Notes: generated by a model from the letters alone, not told the origin. DNA of 8,394 nt from BS750m-G62 sp964577175 (GCA_964577175.1 CAZNYC010000157.1:1-8394); one strand, 5' to 3'; positions 1-6,969 are shown, numbered from the stretch's first letter. A program made the numbers and translations.

Positions 1-7
1 CGTTCAT
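1..7 (-). CDS. 5' end of an unidentified gene leaving the window
   Basis: An ATG on the minus strand at 7-5 is followed by AAC and runs off the left edge. It is preceded by a near-perfect Shine-Dalgarno, GGAGGAG at 20-14, with a 6-nt spacer. This is the strongest ribosome binding site in the window, so I call a real gene although only Met-Asn is visible. It lies 115 bp downstream of the DUF4190 gene in the same direction. Its product cannot be guessed from this window. Confidence 0.6.
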
Positions 8-21
8 GACAGTCTCCTCCA

Positions 22-61
22 ATCACGTGATAACTCTTGCGACATAGAGCACCCTTCGCAA
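22..61 (-). promoter_or_regulatory. Two inverted repeats upstream of the leftmost gene
   Basis: Two symmetric motifs sit in the 115-bp gap before the leftmost start codon. ATCACGTGAT at 22-31 is a perfect 10-bp palindrome with a CACGTG core, only 2 bp from the ribosome binding site. TTGCGA at 37-42 and TCGCAA at 56-61 are perfect 6-bp arms with a 13-nt spacer. Either could be an operator for a dimeric regulator. No convincing -35/-10 pair was identified, and the symmetry alone does not prove binding. Confidence 0.3.
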
Positions 62-122
62 ACAGGAGGGCGTCTATCAACTCCAGGACGGGGCATGCTG
101 ATCACCTTGCTTTCAATCCCGT

Positions 123-746
123 TTAACCAATCGCCACAAGGGTCACCAGTACCGCCAGGGCGGAAACCCCGAGTCCGATTCCATCCCCGGTTTTCTTCTT
201 CGGTCCACGCTGGTCCTCGGGAAGGTCACTCTTTTCGTTCACGAACGGAAGGAAGCCCAGGATTATCAGCCCAACAATCCCTCCCGCGAGGAACCAGCAG
301 GCGGGGTTGTATCCCTTCCTGTGGGCCAACAGGGCCATGAGAATGCTAACCAGGATCCCCACGATCAGGAGACTCATTCCGGGCGACAGTGCACTGTTCC
401 CCAGGCTCATCATACTAGAACCTCCTCCGGTACGTGACATGTAGTATTCCACCAACAGGAAGACGACGGCAACGACGGTGATGACGGTCGCAAAGAAACC
501 CAGTATGGCGCCCGCGATGGCCAGCCCCCGGCCGCGTTTGCCGGACTGCTTGATCCGTCCCAAGGCCGTATAGCCACAAATCAGGGCCGGAAAGCCTGCT
601 ATGCCGCCTAAGCACGTGACGCTGCCAAGCATGCCGACGATGCCCAGGACAAGGCTGCCGATGGCCAGACCGCTCGTACCCGCATCGGGGACGGCGGGGA
701 CTTCCGGGGCGTCAGACTGCTCAGCAGGAGGTGGCGATTCGGTCAT
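123..746 (-). CDS. DUF4190-type multi-pass membrane protein
   Basis: This encodes a 207-residue membrane protein. After a proline- and acid-rich cytoplasmic-looking tail (residues 1-23) comes a DUF4190-like region. It has a glycine-rich hydrophobic segment (about 25-62) containing two helices, then a short basic 'GRIKQSGKRGRG' turn, then a third helix (about 75-100). The second half adds hydrophobic segments at about 121-141, 150-168 and 187-206. The 'KGYNPACWFLAGGIVGL' stretch resembles a motif in small planctomycete membrane proteins. DUF4190 proteins have no established biochemical role. The ATG at 746 is well placed: AAAGGAG at 759-753 lies 6 nt upstream. It follows the radical SAM gene by 121 bp in the same direction. 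The family call is from sequence style and the function is unknown. Confidence 0.8.
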   Translation of the reverse strand: MTESPPPAEQSDAPEVPAVPDAGTSGLAIGSLVLGIVGMLGSVTCLGGIAGFPALICGYTALGRIKQSGKRGRGLAIAGAILGFFATVITVVAVVFLLVEYYMSRTGGGSSMMSLGNSALSPGMSLLIVGILVSILMALLAHRKGYNPACWFLAGGIVGLIILGFLPFVNEKSDLPEDQRGPKKKTGDGIGLGVSALAVLVTLVAIG

Positions 747-867
747 GTCAAGCTCCTTTCGTGCCGATAATCGCGTGGGCGCTGCATTTCGAACAGTTCC
801 TCACTGTCGTTCGGGGCTGCACCAAGATCAGCCGCCACCCCGTAACGGCCGTAGGAATGGCCAGCCC

Positions 868-2109
868 TCAGCGTCTCGCGTCGACTGCATCCCACCATCG
901 GCCAACCGAGATGCCACCGCTTTCAAGGTGACGATTACGACGAAGCGCAGGCTGGCCGTTTGCACGGGCACCTTCGGCGGGCGTTACGGCGTTCTCCGCG
1001 GCTAACCGCGCGTAGACGCGCGTCAGGCACACGTCCAGTTCCGCGTACGGCGGTTCCGGCTCGCCGCGGAGGCTTGCCATGGCTGCCGCGGTAGCGCGGC
1101 ACCCGCCCAGGCACTCCGAGTGATACCGACAACCGTCCCTCGAGCAGCGGCCGCGCAAGCGGCGGCTGAGCGTGTCGAAGGTCAGAACCGAGGGCGCGTC
1201 CACCTCCATGCGGCCCGTGTGGGGGTCAAGCCGGCCGATCCTCGCCAGATCCGGCCGCGACACCATCGTGCAGCACCAGTAGATGTTGCCGGACCGCAGA
1301 GAGATGGCCCGATGGCCACCACCCATCACCGGACACAGGCGCCGGCCGCTGAGGCGGGGCCGGGGTTCCCCGTCATCCGGTCCGTCGTCACCCGGCTGCC
1401 TTCGCGATCTCCGGGACGGTGGCTTGCCGAAAAGGTTGGGGCCGAAGTTCAGGCCCATGGACAACCGAAGGCGGCCGGCGAATCGCCGTCTCAGCCGCTC
1501 GAGTTCGCCCACGACGGCCGGCATGTCCTCCTCCCGGAGCAGGTGCTTGATCAGCGTCCGGTCGCCCGAACTCCGCGGCACGCGCCGGTGGAAGATGACC
1601 TGCCGGACGCCAAGGGAGACGCACGTCTCACACAGGGCGGGGCGCGACTGGGCCGTCACGCGGTCGAGCACGTTGTAGACGACGACGCGCATCCCGTGGG
1701 CGACCGCTTTGCCGATGCCCGCCTTGGTCTTCTCGGAAAAGCCGGCCCGCGTTCCATTGAAGTAGGCCTGGTCCCGCCGATGTGCAAACAGCGTGACCTT
1801 CAGGGCCGCAACGCCCGCCGCCTTCAGCGTGCTGACCAGGGGTTCCAGGCGAATTCCATTCGTCACAACGGACCGCTGGCCGATGCGGCGGAGGAAGGGA
1901 ATCAACTCGGGGGTGTTCGTGATCTCCGGAGGGTACACCAGGACCGGCGCGTCGGGGTAGTTGGCCATCACCTTCAAGGCCAGCCGCTTCTGCTCCTCCA
2001 GGGTGAGGCCGAGCGTGTCCCGCTCCGCGCCATACCAGCACCCGGGACAGGACAACTCGCACGGCCGGCCCATGCCGAGGAAGGTGATACTGATGGTCGA
2101 ATGGCCCAT
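868..2109 (-). CDS. Radical SAM protein with SPASM-type auxiliary cluster domain
   Basis: A 413-residue radical SAM enzyme is encoded. The CX3CX2C motif is C17, C21 and C24 (CELSCPGCW), which ligates the SAM-cleaving [4Fe-4S] cluster. A 'VVTNG' strand at 81-85 fits the partial TIM barrel. The C-terminus has a seven-cysteine SPASM pattern: C259-X14-G274-X4-C279, then C322, C327, C333 and C337, then C361. This predicts two auxiliary Fe-S clusters. The usual CX2CX5CX3C block appears here as CX4CX5CX3C, and C280 is an extra cysteine. A charged, Arg/Asp/Pro-rich, probably disordered insert (about 230-257) separates barrel from SPASM. SPASM enzymes commonly modify peptides or proteins, but no substrate can be named. 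I chose the ATG at 2109 because AAGGGGGG lies 7 nt upstream; an in-frame GTG at 2127 would add six residues but has no good ribosome binding site. Confidence 0.88.
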   Translation of the reverse strand: MGHSTISITFLGMGRPCELSCPGCWYGAERDTLGLTLEEQKRLALKVMANYPDAPVLVYPPEITNTPELIPFLRRIGQRSVVTNGIRLEPLVSTLKAAGVAALKVTLFAHRRDQAYFNGTRAGFSEKTKAGIGKAVAHGMRVVVYNVLDRVTAQSRPALCETCVSLGVRQVIFHRRVPRSSGDRTLIKHLLREEDMPAVVGELERLRRRFAGRLRLSMGLNFGPNLFGKPPSRRSRRQPGDDGPDDGEPRPRLSGRRLCPVMGGGHRAISLRSGNIYWCCTMVSRPDLARIGRLDPHTGRMEVDAPSVLTFDTLSRRLRGRCSRDGCRYHSECLGGCRATAAAMASLRGEPEPPYAELDVCLTRVYARLAAENAVTPAEGARANGQPALRRNRHLESGGISVGRWWDAVDARR

Positions 2110-2116
2110 CCCGGTT

Positions 2117-2124
2117 CCCCCCTT
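2117..2124 (-). promoter_or_regulatory. Ribosome binding site deciding the radical SAM start
   Basis: AAGGGGGG reads on the minus strand from 2124 to 2117, 7 nt before the ATG at 2109. It lies inside the coding extension that would result from the upstream GTG at 2127, so it supports the shorter protein. Confidence 0.55.
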
Positions 2125-2228
2125 CACGGTGCTTGCCCAGGCGTTTCAGTCCTCTCGATGTGACGCGCAACTCAGTATCTCAAAAAGGTGCTTCAACGTA
2201 AAGGAGTCTTACGCAACACCGCTCGGCC

Positions 2229-3242
2229 TCAGTCCCGGCCCCCTCGGCGCCGTCGCGAGGGTGGTTGGAACCGCGAGCCGTCATCTCCGATCCGTTCACC
2301 GCGGCTATCATCTGCCGGGGCGTCGGCGTCGTTCGGGAAAGCGCTCAGGGTGACGCACGCCTGTTCCACGATCAAGGCATGCCCCGCCAGGTCCTCCGCT
2401 TCGAACCGCCAATCCTCTCCCAGGCCGGGCGAGGGGTACGCCTCGCACGCGACCTGGCCGAGGCGTTCGAGGATCGCCTTCGGCCCTTTCGGCTGGAACG
2501 CCGGCTCTATGCGGTCGCGCCGGCCGAGGGCATCCATCGCGTAGCCGGTCACGAGCCGCGGCCACACCTTCTCGAGCGTCGCCGCCCGGTCGAACAGATC
2601 CACGGCCGCGAACCGGTCGCCCACGGCCACGAACACGCCGCGGGCGCCGTCGGGGTACGGCAGGGCGTCACAAAAAGCATCAAGATCCTCCTGCCGATGC
2701 CGGATTGCGTCGCGCATCGCCTTCGTCCGCGAGGTGGCCCCCATTTCCCGGAGATCGGCCTCGACCTCGTCCCACACGCCAGCCTGGTCGCTCTCGTATC
2801 GGCCGCGGCCCCGCAGCGAACGGTACACGTCGCGGCTCTTGCGACCCCGCATATGGGAGGGCGAGACCGAACCCGACCGGAAGTCCGGGCTTTCTTGTCG
2901 CCAGCGACCTTGCTCGACGCAGGAGACGGGGACCACGGTCTTCGCCCGGGCCGGCAGCAGGACGGCCGTGTTCAGGATGCGGTTCTGCTTGGCCCCGACG
3001 AGTTCCTCGCCGTCGAGCAGCAGGACGGGCGCCTCGGCGGTGGTCGTCGCCAGGAGTTCCGCCACCGTGCCGGCCTCGCTCGTCTCGGTGACGGTGAGCA
3101 GGCCGGCCTCCAGGGCCTCGGCGGCCAACAGATAATCGGGCCCGTGCCCCTCTCCCCCCGCGAGGGGCACGAGCGTCAGGTTCTTCTGCTTCAGGGGTTC
3201 CCCTGGAGCGAGGGTCTCCAAATACGATTTGAGGTTAGCCAC
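2229..3242 (-). CDS. ARPP-1 (DUF6569-type) domain protein
   Basis: This 337-residue soluble protein matches the ARPP-1 family from memory. The diagnostic stretches are 'LAAEALEAGLLTVTE' (about 39-53), 'LLLDGEELVGAKQNRILNT' (74-92) and 'PVSCVEQGRWR' (105-115), followed by a helical region to about residue 302. ARPP-1 is named for genomic association with ADP-ribosylglycohydrolase (ARG) and rhodanese/phosphatase-superfamily genes; its activity is not established. None of those partners is visible here; the neighbours are a receptor kinase and a radical SAM enzyme. The C-terminal 35 residues are charged and Arg-rich and look disordered. Translation starts at GTG 3242, supported by AAGGGG at 3254-3249 with a 6-nt spacer. 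A perfect inverted repeat lies 24 bp upstream. A weak CGTAA/TTACG hairpin (2197-2213) follows the stop, too weak to call a terminator. Confidence 0.82.
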   Translation of the reverse strand: MANLKSYLETLAPGEPLKQKNLTLVPLAGGEGHGPDYLLAAEALEAGLLTVTETSEAGTVAELLATTTAEAPVLLLDGEELVGAKQNRILNTAVLLPARAKTVVPVSCVEQGRWRQESPDFRSGSVSPSHMRGRKSRDVYRSLRGRGRYESDQAGVWDEVEADLREMGATSRTKAMRDAIRHRQEDLDAFCDALPYPDGARGVFVAVGDRFAAVDLFDRAATLEKVWPRLVTGYAMDALGRRDRIEPAFQPKGPKAILERLGQVACEAYPSPGLGEDWRFEAEDLAGHALIVEQACVTLSAFPNDADAPADDSRGERIGDDGSRFQPPSRRRRGGRD

Positions 3243-3265
3243 TGTTTTCCCCTTGCTCGTTTAAT

Positions 3266-3287
3266 CATCGCGCCATCTGGCGCGATG
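3266..3287 (-). promoter_or_regulatory. Perfect 10-bp inverted repeat upstream of the ARPP-1 gene
   Basis: CATCGCGCCA at 3266-3275 and TGGCGCGATG at 3278-3287 are perfect inverted repeats separated by 2 bp. The motif lies 24 bp upstream of the GTG start and just ahead of the ribosome binding site. No T-tract follows on either strand, so an intrinsic terminator is unlikely. An operator for a dimeric repressor or a 5'-UTR hairpin controlling translation is the better reading. A second, smaller palindrome (ACGGCGCCGT, 3302-3311) lies further upstream in the same 264-bp gap. No convincing promoter was identified. Confidence 0.5.
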
Positions 3288-3506
3288 GCCTCGACAGACC
3301 GACGGCGCCGTACCCTTTTCGGGGGGTGTTGCTTACGCCGATGTGACGTCTCTACTTGGGGGTACGTAACAAGAGCACGAAGGATGCGCACAAAACCGAG
3401 GGCCCGGCAGGTTATAGCGCCTTGGCTGTCCCGCCGGAAGTCTTGGAGCTTCCCGTCAGGCTACCCCACCCACCGGTACAACGGCTTTGCCTCGGCCATA
3501 GTGGCA

Positions 3507-6116
3507 TTACCGAGATGCAGCACGAGAGTTGGCAACGCTTATTCTGCAGATTCGTCCAGCAGACCTCTTCAGGCCCCACAAGTACGCTCCATCATGAAAC
3601 AGCGCTTCGTACTGTCCGGAAAAGTCTTGTACGATTCCAGCCTCGACAAGCCCCTCAAGACGGGCCTTGTCCAGGTCAACCTCATACACTTTTCCCTCAG
3701 TGCTTGACACCCACAGGCTCCCACCACCCCAGGCCACGCCGCTAATACCGGAGTCCTGCGTGGGCAGATGGATAACGGGCTTCCATGACCCGAATTCCAG
3801 AGCGTGTACACCATACTCGCCGTCGATGCGGTTATTCTCGACGTACCAAATATGCTTGCCGTCATACGAAAGGTCGCGCGGCCAGTGTGTCTGAAGGTGC
3901 CGGACGAGACGCGGCTCTTGGCCGGCCTCCAATTCATAAAGGCGGCCGGGCCAGACATCTACTGCGTAGAATTTACCCCGGGCAAGGGTCAGGCCCTTCG
4001 CGGCAGGCAGGGAACATACCTCGGCGAAGCCTTCCCCGTTCTTTCGCATACCGAACAGGGTTTTGCCCTCCCCATAATAGACGTGCTCCGCATCGAGGAC
4101 GAACGACTCGACATTTGGGCTTCCACAAGGAATAACGGAAACCACATCCCCGAACCGGTACCGGAAACGGTTCATCGGGATATCCGCCACGACCCGACCT
4201 CCGTCTGGGATTGCCAGAGCCATCCGACCTGACTGTTCGTAATCGGGTGAACCGGCCTTCAGTCGCGCCGGTCCCGGAGGCAAAACCATCTGAAAGTGAC
4301 CATTGGGGCCGCTCGTCGTCGACACGGACGCATCGGAATTGGTCACCGTCGCACCCGCAATTCCCTCTTTCGTCTTGGCATCCAATACGCGGCCGATCAC
4401 GCCTGATTCAGTCGGTCTTCTGGTGATGGTAACGCCGTGGAGTACCAACCGGGCGCGGGAGGGCGTGAATCCCGCCGAGGTCGCCGCTGATACACAAAAC
4501 CGAAGATGCCATGAGGGTAGTCGGGAAATGTCAACCACCCGCAGCGGAACGTTTGGCTGGCTTTGGTCGCATACAATCGCATAGCCAGATGACCGCAAGA
4601 TCATAATCTTTAGAGACCGGCGAACCACGTCGATGGCGCCGCTCTTCTCGGCTTTAGCGTTGAAAAGACAGGCGCTTTGTAAATCACTATGCGAAGAGAG
4701 GTTTGCGTCTGCGATCATCACCTTGATAAGGGACCCGGAGCCGCCGCTCGCTTCTCCCTCAAAATCAACACCAATCTCAGCTTGTTCCCCCTTTTCCTGC
4801 AGCACCTTCAGGTCGGGCGTTGCCTCAACCCATACGGCTTGTGTACATGACCAGCCCCCCATGTGTTCTGCCCTGCTTTCCAAGAGCAGAGCTCCGTCCT
4901 GCTGAATGATTTTCCACGACCTCCGGCCCGGAAACTTATTCCTGCTTGCACCCTGCCTCCATAGCGTCTCGTCGATCCGAGGACCCGAGAAACGATCTGA
5001 AAAGAGCTGAACCGGGCTCCGCGCCCCCGCCTCCGTCGTCGATCCGCCACCCCTGTCCGGTTGCTTGACCGTGGTTCTCAGCGGCAGCGTACGGTCCCAA
5101 ATCCAGATTCCAAATACCAGGAGCATGGCGCCAGCGGCCGTCGCGAGAATCAGGCGCTTGTGGGCCTGCCACGGGGTCCGTCCGGAACCTTTGTCCGGTT
5201 GCACCAGACGCCCTCCCGCTTGCAGCCCGGCAAGGGCTTCGCTTACAGAGCGGCAATCCGGATAGCGGGCCCGGGGATCCGGGGCAAGCATCTTAAGCAC
5301 GATGCTGTCAAGTGCCCGGCTCACTTTTGGGTTGAACGTACTCGGAGGGCGTACGGCGCCGCGTCTGTGCGCCACGGCGAGTTCCGCGCGGTTCTGCGGT
5401 CGATGCGGTGGGCGCCCGGTAAGCATGTAGTACACGGTTGCGCCGAGGGAGTACACGTCCGTGGTCTTGCCGAGTCTACCCCCTTGATTCTGTTCAGGTG
5501 ACATATACGCCGGCGTACCGAATGACGCCTCTCCGGTTTGTGTTTCTCCTGACAGGTGCCCGGTGAGGTCCCGCGCGATGCCGAAGTCTGTCACTCTCAC
5601 GCGTTCCAGGTCGTTCTCGAGCAAAATGTTACTGGGTTTTATGTCCCGATGAATGGTATTATGATCATGGGCGCACTGCAAAGCCTCGCAAACCTGGATG
5701 GCGATCCTGAGCGCTTCCTCGGGCTCCAGGTAACCGGACGCTTCGACCTTGTCGCGCAGCGACTTGCCCCGCACGAATTCCATTGTGAAGTAACGCGGCG
5801 GTTCGCGTCCATCCACGTGAAAGATGGGTACGATGTGGGCATGGCTTAAATTGGCAGCTAAAATGGCTTCGCGACGAAACCGTTTTCCCATAGAAGCATT
5901 GGAGGCAATGTTGGCATTGAGGACTTTCAGCGCTACCACCCTGCGCAACGGATGCTCGTACGCTCTGTAGACTATTCCCATGCCCCCCCGACCCACTTCG
6001 TCCAGAATCTCGAAATCATCCATCCACTCGCCAGCCTGGAACTCAGTGGTCGCTTTCCCTTGTGGCTCGCCTCCACTGAGAGGAGGGACACCGCTTCCAG
6101 CGTGCGGTTGCGTCAT
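3507..6116 (-). CDS. Membrane-anchored Ser/Thr kinase with multi-domain sensor
   Basis: An 869-residue Hanks-type receptor kinase is encoded. The kinase domain (about 34-300) has all key residues: glycine loop G42-R-G-G-M-G47, K64 in VALK, E83 of helix C, H156-R-D158 with K160 and N163, D177-F-G, and the 'GTPAYMSPE' activation segment (200-208). One transmembrane helix (about 321-340) follows a basic stretch, placing the kinase in the cytoplasm and the remainder outside. The exterior part has a jelly-roll/LamG-like region (about 371-566), a carboxypeptidase-regulatory-like beta-sandwich (about 571-649), and Trp/Tyr/Gly-rich repeats resembling a beta-propeller (about 656-861). The last region probably binds a ligand or another protein. 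I start at ATG 6116, with AAGGGGG 8 nt upstream. ATG 6122 is possible; an in-frame GTG at 6188 lacks a ribosome binding site. Its base composition looks less GC-rich than its neighbours. Kinase call certain; exterior folds are inferred. Confidence 0.9.
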   Translation of the reverse strand: MTQPHAGSGVPPLSGGEPQGKATTEFQAGEWMDDFEILDEVGRGGMGIVYRAYEHPLRRVVALKVLNANIASNASMGKRFRREAILAANLSHAHIVPIFHVDGREPPRYFTMEFVRGKSLRDKVEASGYLEPEEALRIAIQVCEALQCAHDHNTIHRDIKPSNILLENDLERVRVTDFGIARDLTGHLSGETQTGEASFGTPAYMSPEQNQGGRLGKTTDVYSLGATVYYMLTGRPPHRPQNRAELAVAHRRGAVRPPSTFNPKVSRALDSIVLKMLAPDPRARYPDCRSVSEALAGLQAGGRLVQPDKGSGRTPWQAHKRLILATAAGAMLLVFGIWIWDRTLPLRTTVKQPDRGGGSTTEAGARSPVQLFSDRFSGPRIDETLWRQGASRNKFPGRRSWKIIQQDGALLLESRAEHMGGWSCTQAVWVEATPDLKVLQEKGEQAEIGVDFEGEASGGSGSLIKVMIADANLSSHSDLQSACLFNAKAEKSGAIDVVRRSLKIMILRSSGYAIVCDQSQPNVPLRVVDISRLPSWHLRFCVSAATSAGFTPSRARLVLHGVTITRRPTESGVIGRVLDAKTKEGIAGATVTNSDASVSTTSGPNGHFQMVLPPGPARLKAGSPDYEQSGRMALAIPDGGRVVADIPMNRFRYRFGDVVSVIPCGSPNVESFVLDAEHVYYGEGKTLFGMRKNGEGFAEVCSLPAAKGLTLARGKFYAVDVWPGRLYELEAGQEPRLVRHLQTHWPRDLSYDGKHIWYVENNRIDGEYGVHALEFGSWKPVIHLPTQDSGISGVAWGGGSLWVSSTEGKVYEVDLDKARLEGLVEAGIVQDFSGQYEALFHDGAYLWGLKRSAGRICRISVANSRAASR

Positions 6117-6124
6117 CGTCATCG

Positions 6125-6131
6125 CCCCCTT
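6125..6131 (-). promoter_or_regulatory. Ribosome binding site deciding the kinase start
   Basis: AAGGGGG reads on the minus strand from 6131 to 6125. It is 8 nt before the ATG at 6116 and only 2 nt before the ATG at 6122, so the second ATG of the 'ATGACGATG' pair is better spaced. It also argues against the GTG start at 6188. Confidence 0.5.
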
Positions 6132-6239
6132 TCCACTCAAGCAGCATCCGGCCGCCACCCCATCGCAGTTGCGCGGGCCCTCTCGCACGCTCGGGCGGCG
6201 TTCAGCGACATGCTTTCAGAAACGCAATAGATGAGCGCT

Positions 6240-6393
6240 CTAATACGACAACGCGAAGTCGGCGTTTTGCGGGGTGGGCCTCCGTACCCACCGCGATTGA
6301 AACGCCTCTTTCAGGGCTGCGCGGCGGGTGCCCCTCGGCGTTGCTCGGGACGGGCTCCGACCCGCCGCGCACGAGTTGGCGTTGTCGTGCTAA
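6240..6393. repeat. Nested inverted-repeat element, MITE- or REP-like
   Basis: This fills most of the 300-bp gap between the small protein and the kinase. Outer arms 6245-6260 and 6373-6388 pair at 14 of 16 positions, including a perfect 10-bp ACGACAACGC/GCGTTGTCGT. Inside are two hairpins: GGCGTTT (6261-6267) with AAACGCC (6300-6306), itself enclosing GGTGGG (6273-6278) with CCCACC (6287-6292); and TGCGCGGCGGGT (6318-6329) with ACCCGCCGCGCA (6360-6371). The fold is a three-way junction. CTAA occurs one base outside each arm (6240-6243 and 6390-6393), as a target duplication would. An open frame crosses it on the minus strand but has low-complexity, non-protein-like content. It may be a non-autonomous mobile element, a REP-like repeat or a structured leader for the kinase mRNA. 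The structure is seen; its identity is inferred. Confidence 0.65.
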
Positions 6394-6416
6394 CGGCCCC
6401 AGGTTGTTGTACGGCG

Positions 6417-6890
6417 TCACTGTGAGCTCGCACGACATAGCTCCCGAGCCTCGCCGAACAAGCTATGGAAATCCGGAGGCATCCATTGCTTCGCCGTCAG
6501 CATCGCGAAGGCTTGCCTCAAACCCTCGGGCCCATGCTCCGTGACCTTCTCGTTGGCAGAGACAAGCGCCCGAGCTATTGCTGCGTAGTAAATCGTGGTA
6601 GCCGCGACGTGCGCGGGGCCCTGTCCGGCCCTGGCCGCTATGGCCTTCGCCCAGTCCTTGATCTCTCTGAAAACGTCGGCCTCGACCGGGGGACCGAAGA
6701 GCACGTCCCGGACGGTGTAGCCGTCGCCCGAGGCGCCCTTTCTGAAACCCGCCGCCAGCAGGTCCTGCAGCCATTCGTCGACCGTCTGAGGTACATCCGA
6801 TCCGGCGCCGGTATCCGCATCGCTTGTCCCAATACGCAGAATCCTGGACAGTTGCTCCCGCGAAAGCCTGGATGTGGAATCCCCGCCCAT
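6417..6890 (-). CDS. Small helical protein of a sigma factor-kinase module
   Basis: This encodes a 157-residue soluble protein with no transmembrane segment. After a short polar N-terminus it has several predicted amphipathic helices. Notable stretches are 'TVDEWLQDLLAAGF' (36-49), 'FREIKDWAKAIAARAG' (74-89), 'HVAATTIYYAAIARALVSANE' split over 94-114, and a C-terminal 'LTAKQWMPPDFHSLFGEA' (131-148). Proteins of this style accompany kinases and ECF-like sigma factors in planctomycete genomes, as I recall them; I know no assigned function. An adaptor or regulator between the two neighbours is a reasonable guess only. The ATG at 6890 is preceded by GGGGAG at 6900-6895 with a 4-nt spacer. A GTG at 6941 is in frame but lacks a ribosome binding site. 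It follows the sigma gene by 120 bp and precedes the kinase by 300 bp. Confidence 0.75.
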   Translation of the reverse strand: MGGDSTSRLSREQLSRILRIGTSDADTGAGSDVPQTVDEWLQDLLAAGFRKGASGDGYTVRDVLFGPPVEADVFREIKDWAKAIAARAGQGPAHVAATTIYYAAIARALVSANEKVTEHGPEGLRQAFAMLTAKQWMPPDFHSLFGEARELCRASSQ

Positions 6891-6969
6891 CGCTCTCCCC
6901 AGTCTCGGTGCCGACGATGTTCGCACCCCTGCCCTGACCACGCGTCAGCCTGCCACGACAGCCTGCGGG

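Noticed and set aside
1120..2163. 347-codon open frame on the plus strand
   Set aside because: It is antisense to the radical SAM gene, whose motifs are intact, and its product has low-complexity shadow composition.
3191..3391. 66-codon minus-strand frame overlapping the ARPP-1 start
   Set aside because: It overlaps the ARPP-1 coding region out of frame, has no ribosome binding site, and its product is Arg-rich without features.
3396..3416. Possible intrinsic terminator downstream of the kinase
   Set aside because: The minus-strand CCGGG...CGG stem before TTTTG has only about four pairs including a wobble, too weak to support.
2265..3707. 480-codon open frame on the plus strand
   Set aside because: It lies antisense over the ARPP-1 gene and the kinase 3' end. 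Its product is Arg/Pro/His-rich with no domain, as expected from the shadow of GC-rich coding sequence.
6245..6388. Integron attC site as an explanation for the nested palindrome
   Set aside because: attC sites end in RYYYAAC and GTTRRRY core boxes. The arm ends here (around CGACAAC and GTTGTCG) do not fit, and there is no integrase or cassette array.
6202..6438. 78-codon minus-strand frame between the small protein and the kinase
   Set aside because: It is mostly the translation of the nested inverted-repeat element and overlaps the preceding stop codon. It has no protein-like features and no ribosome binding site was recognised.
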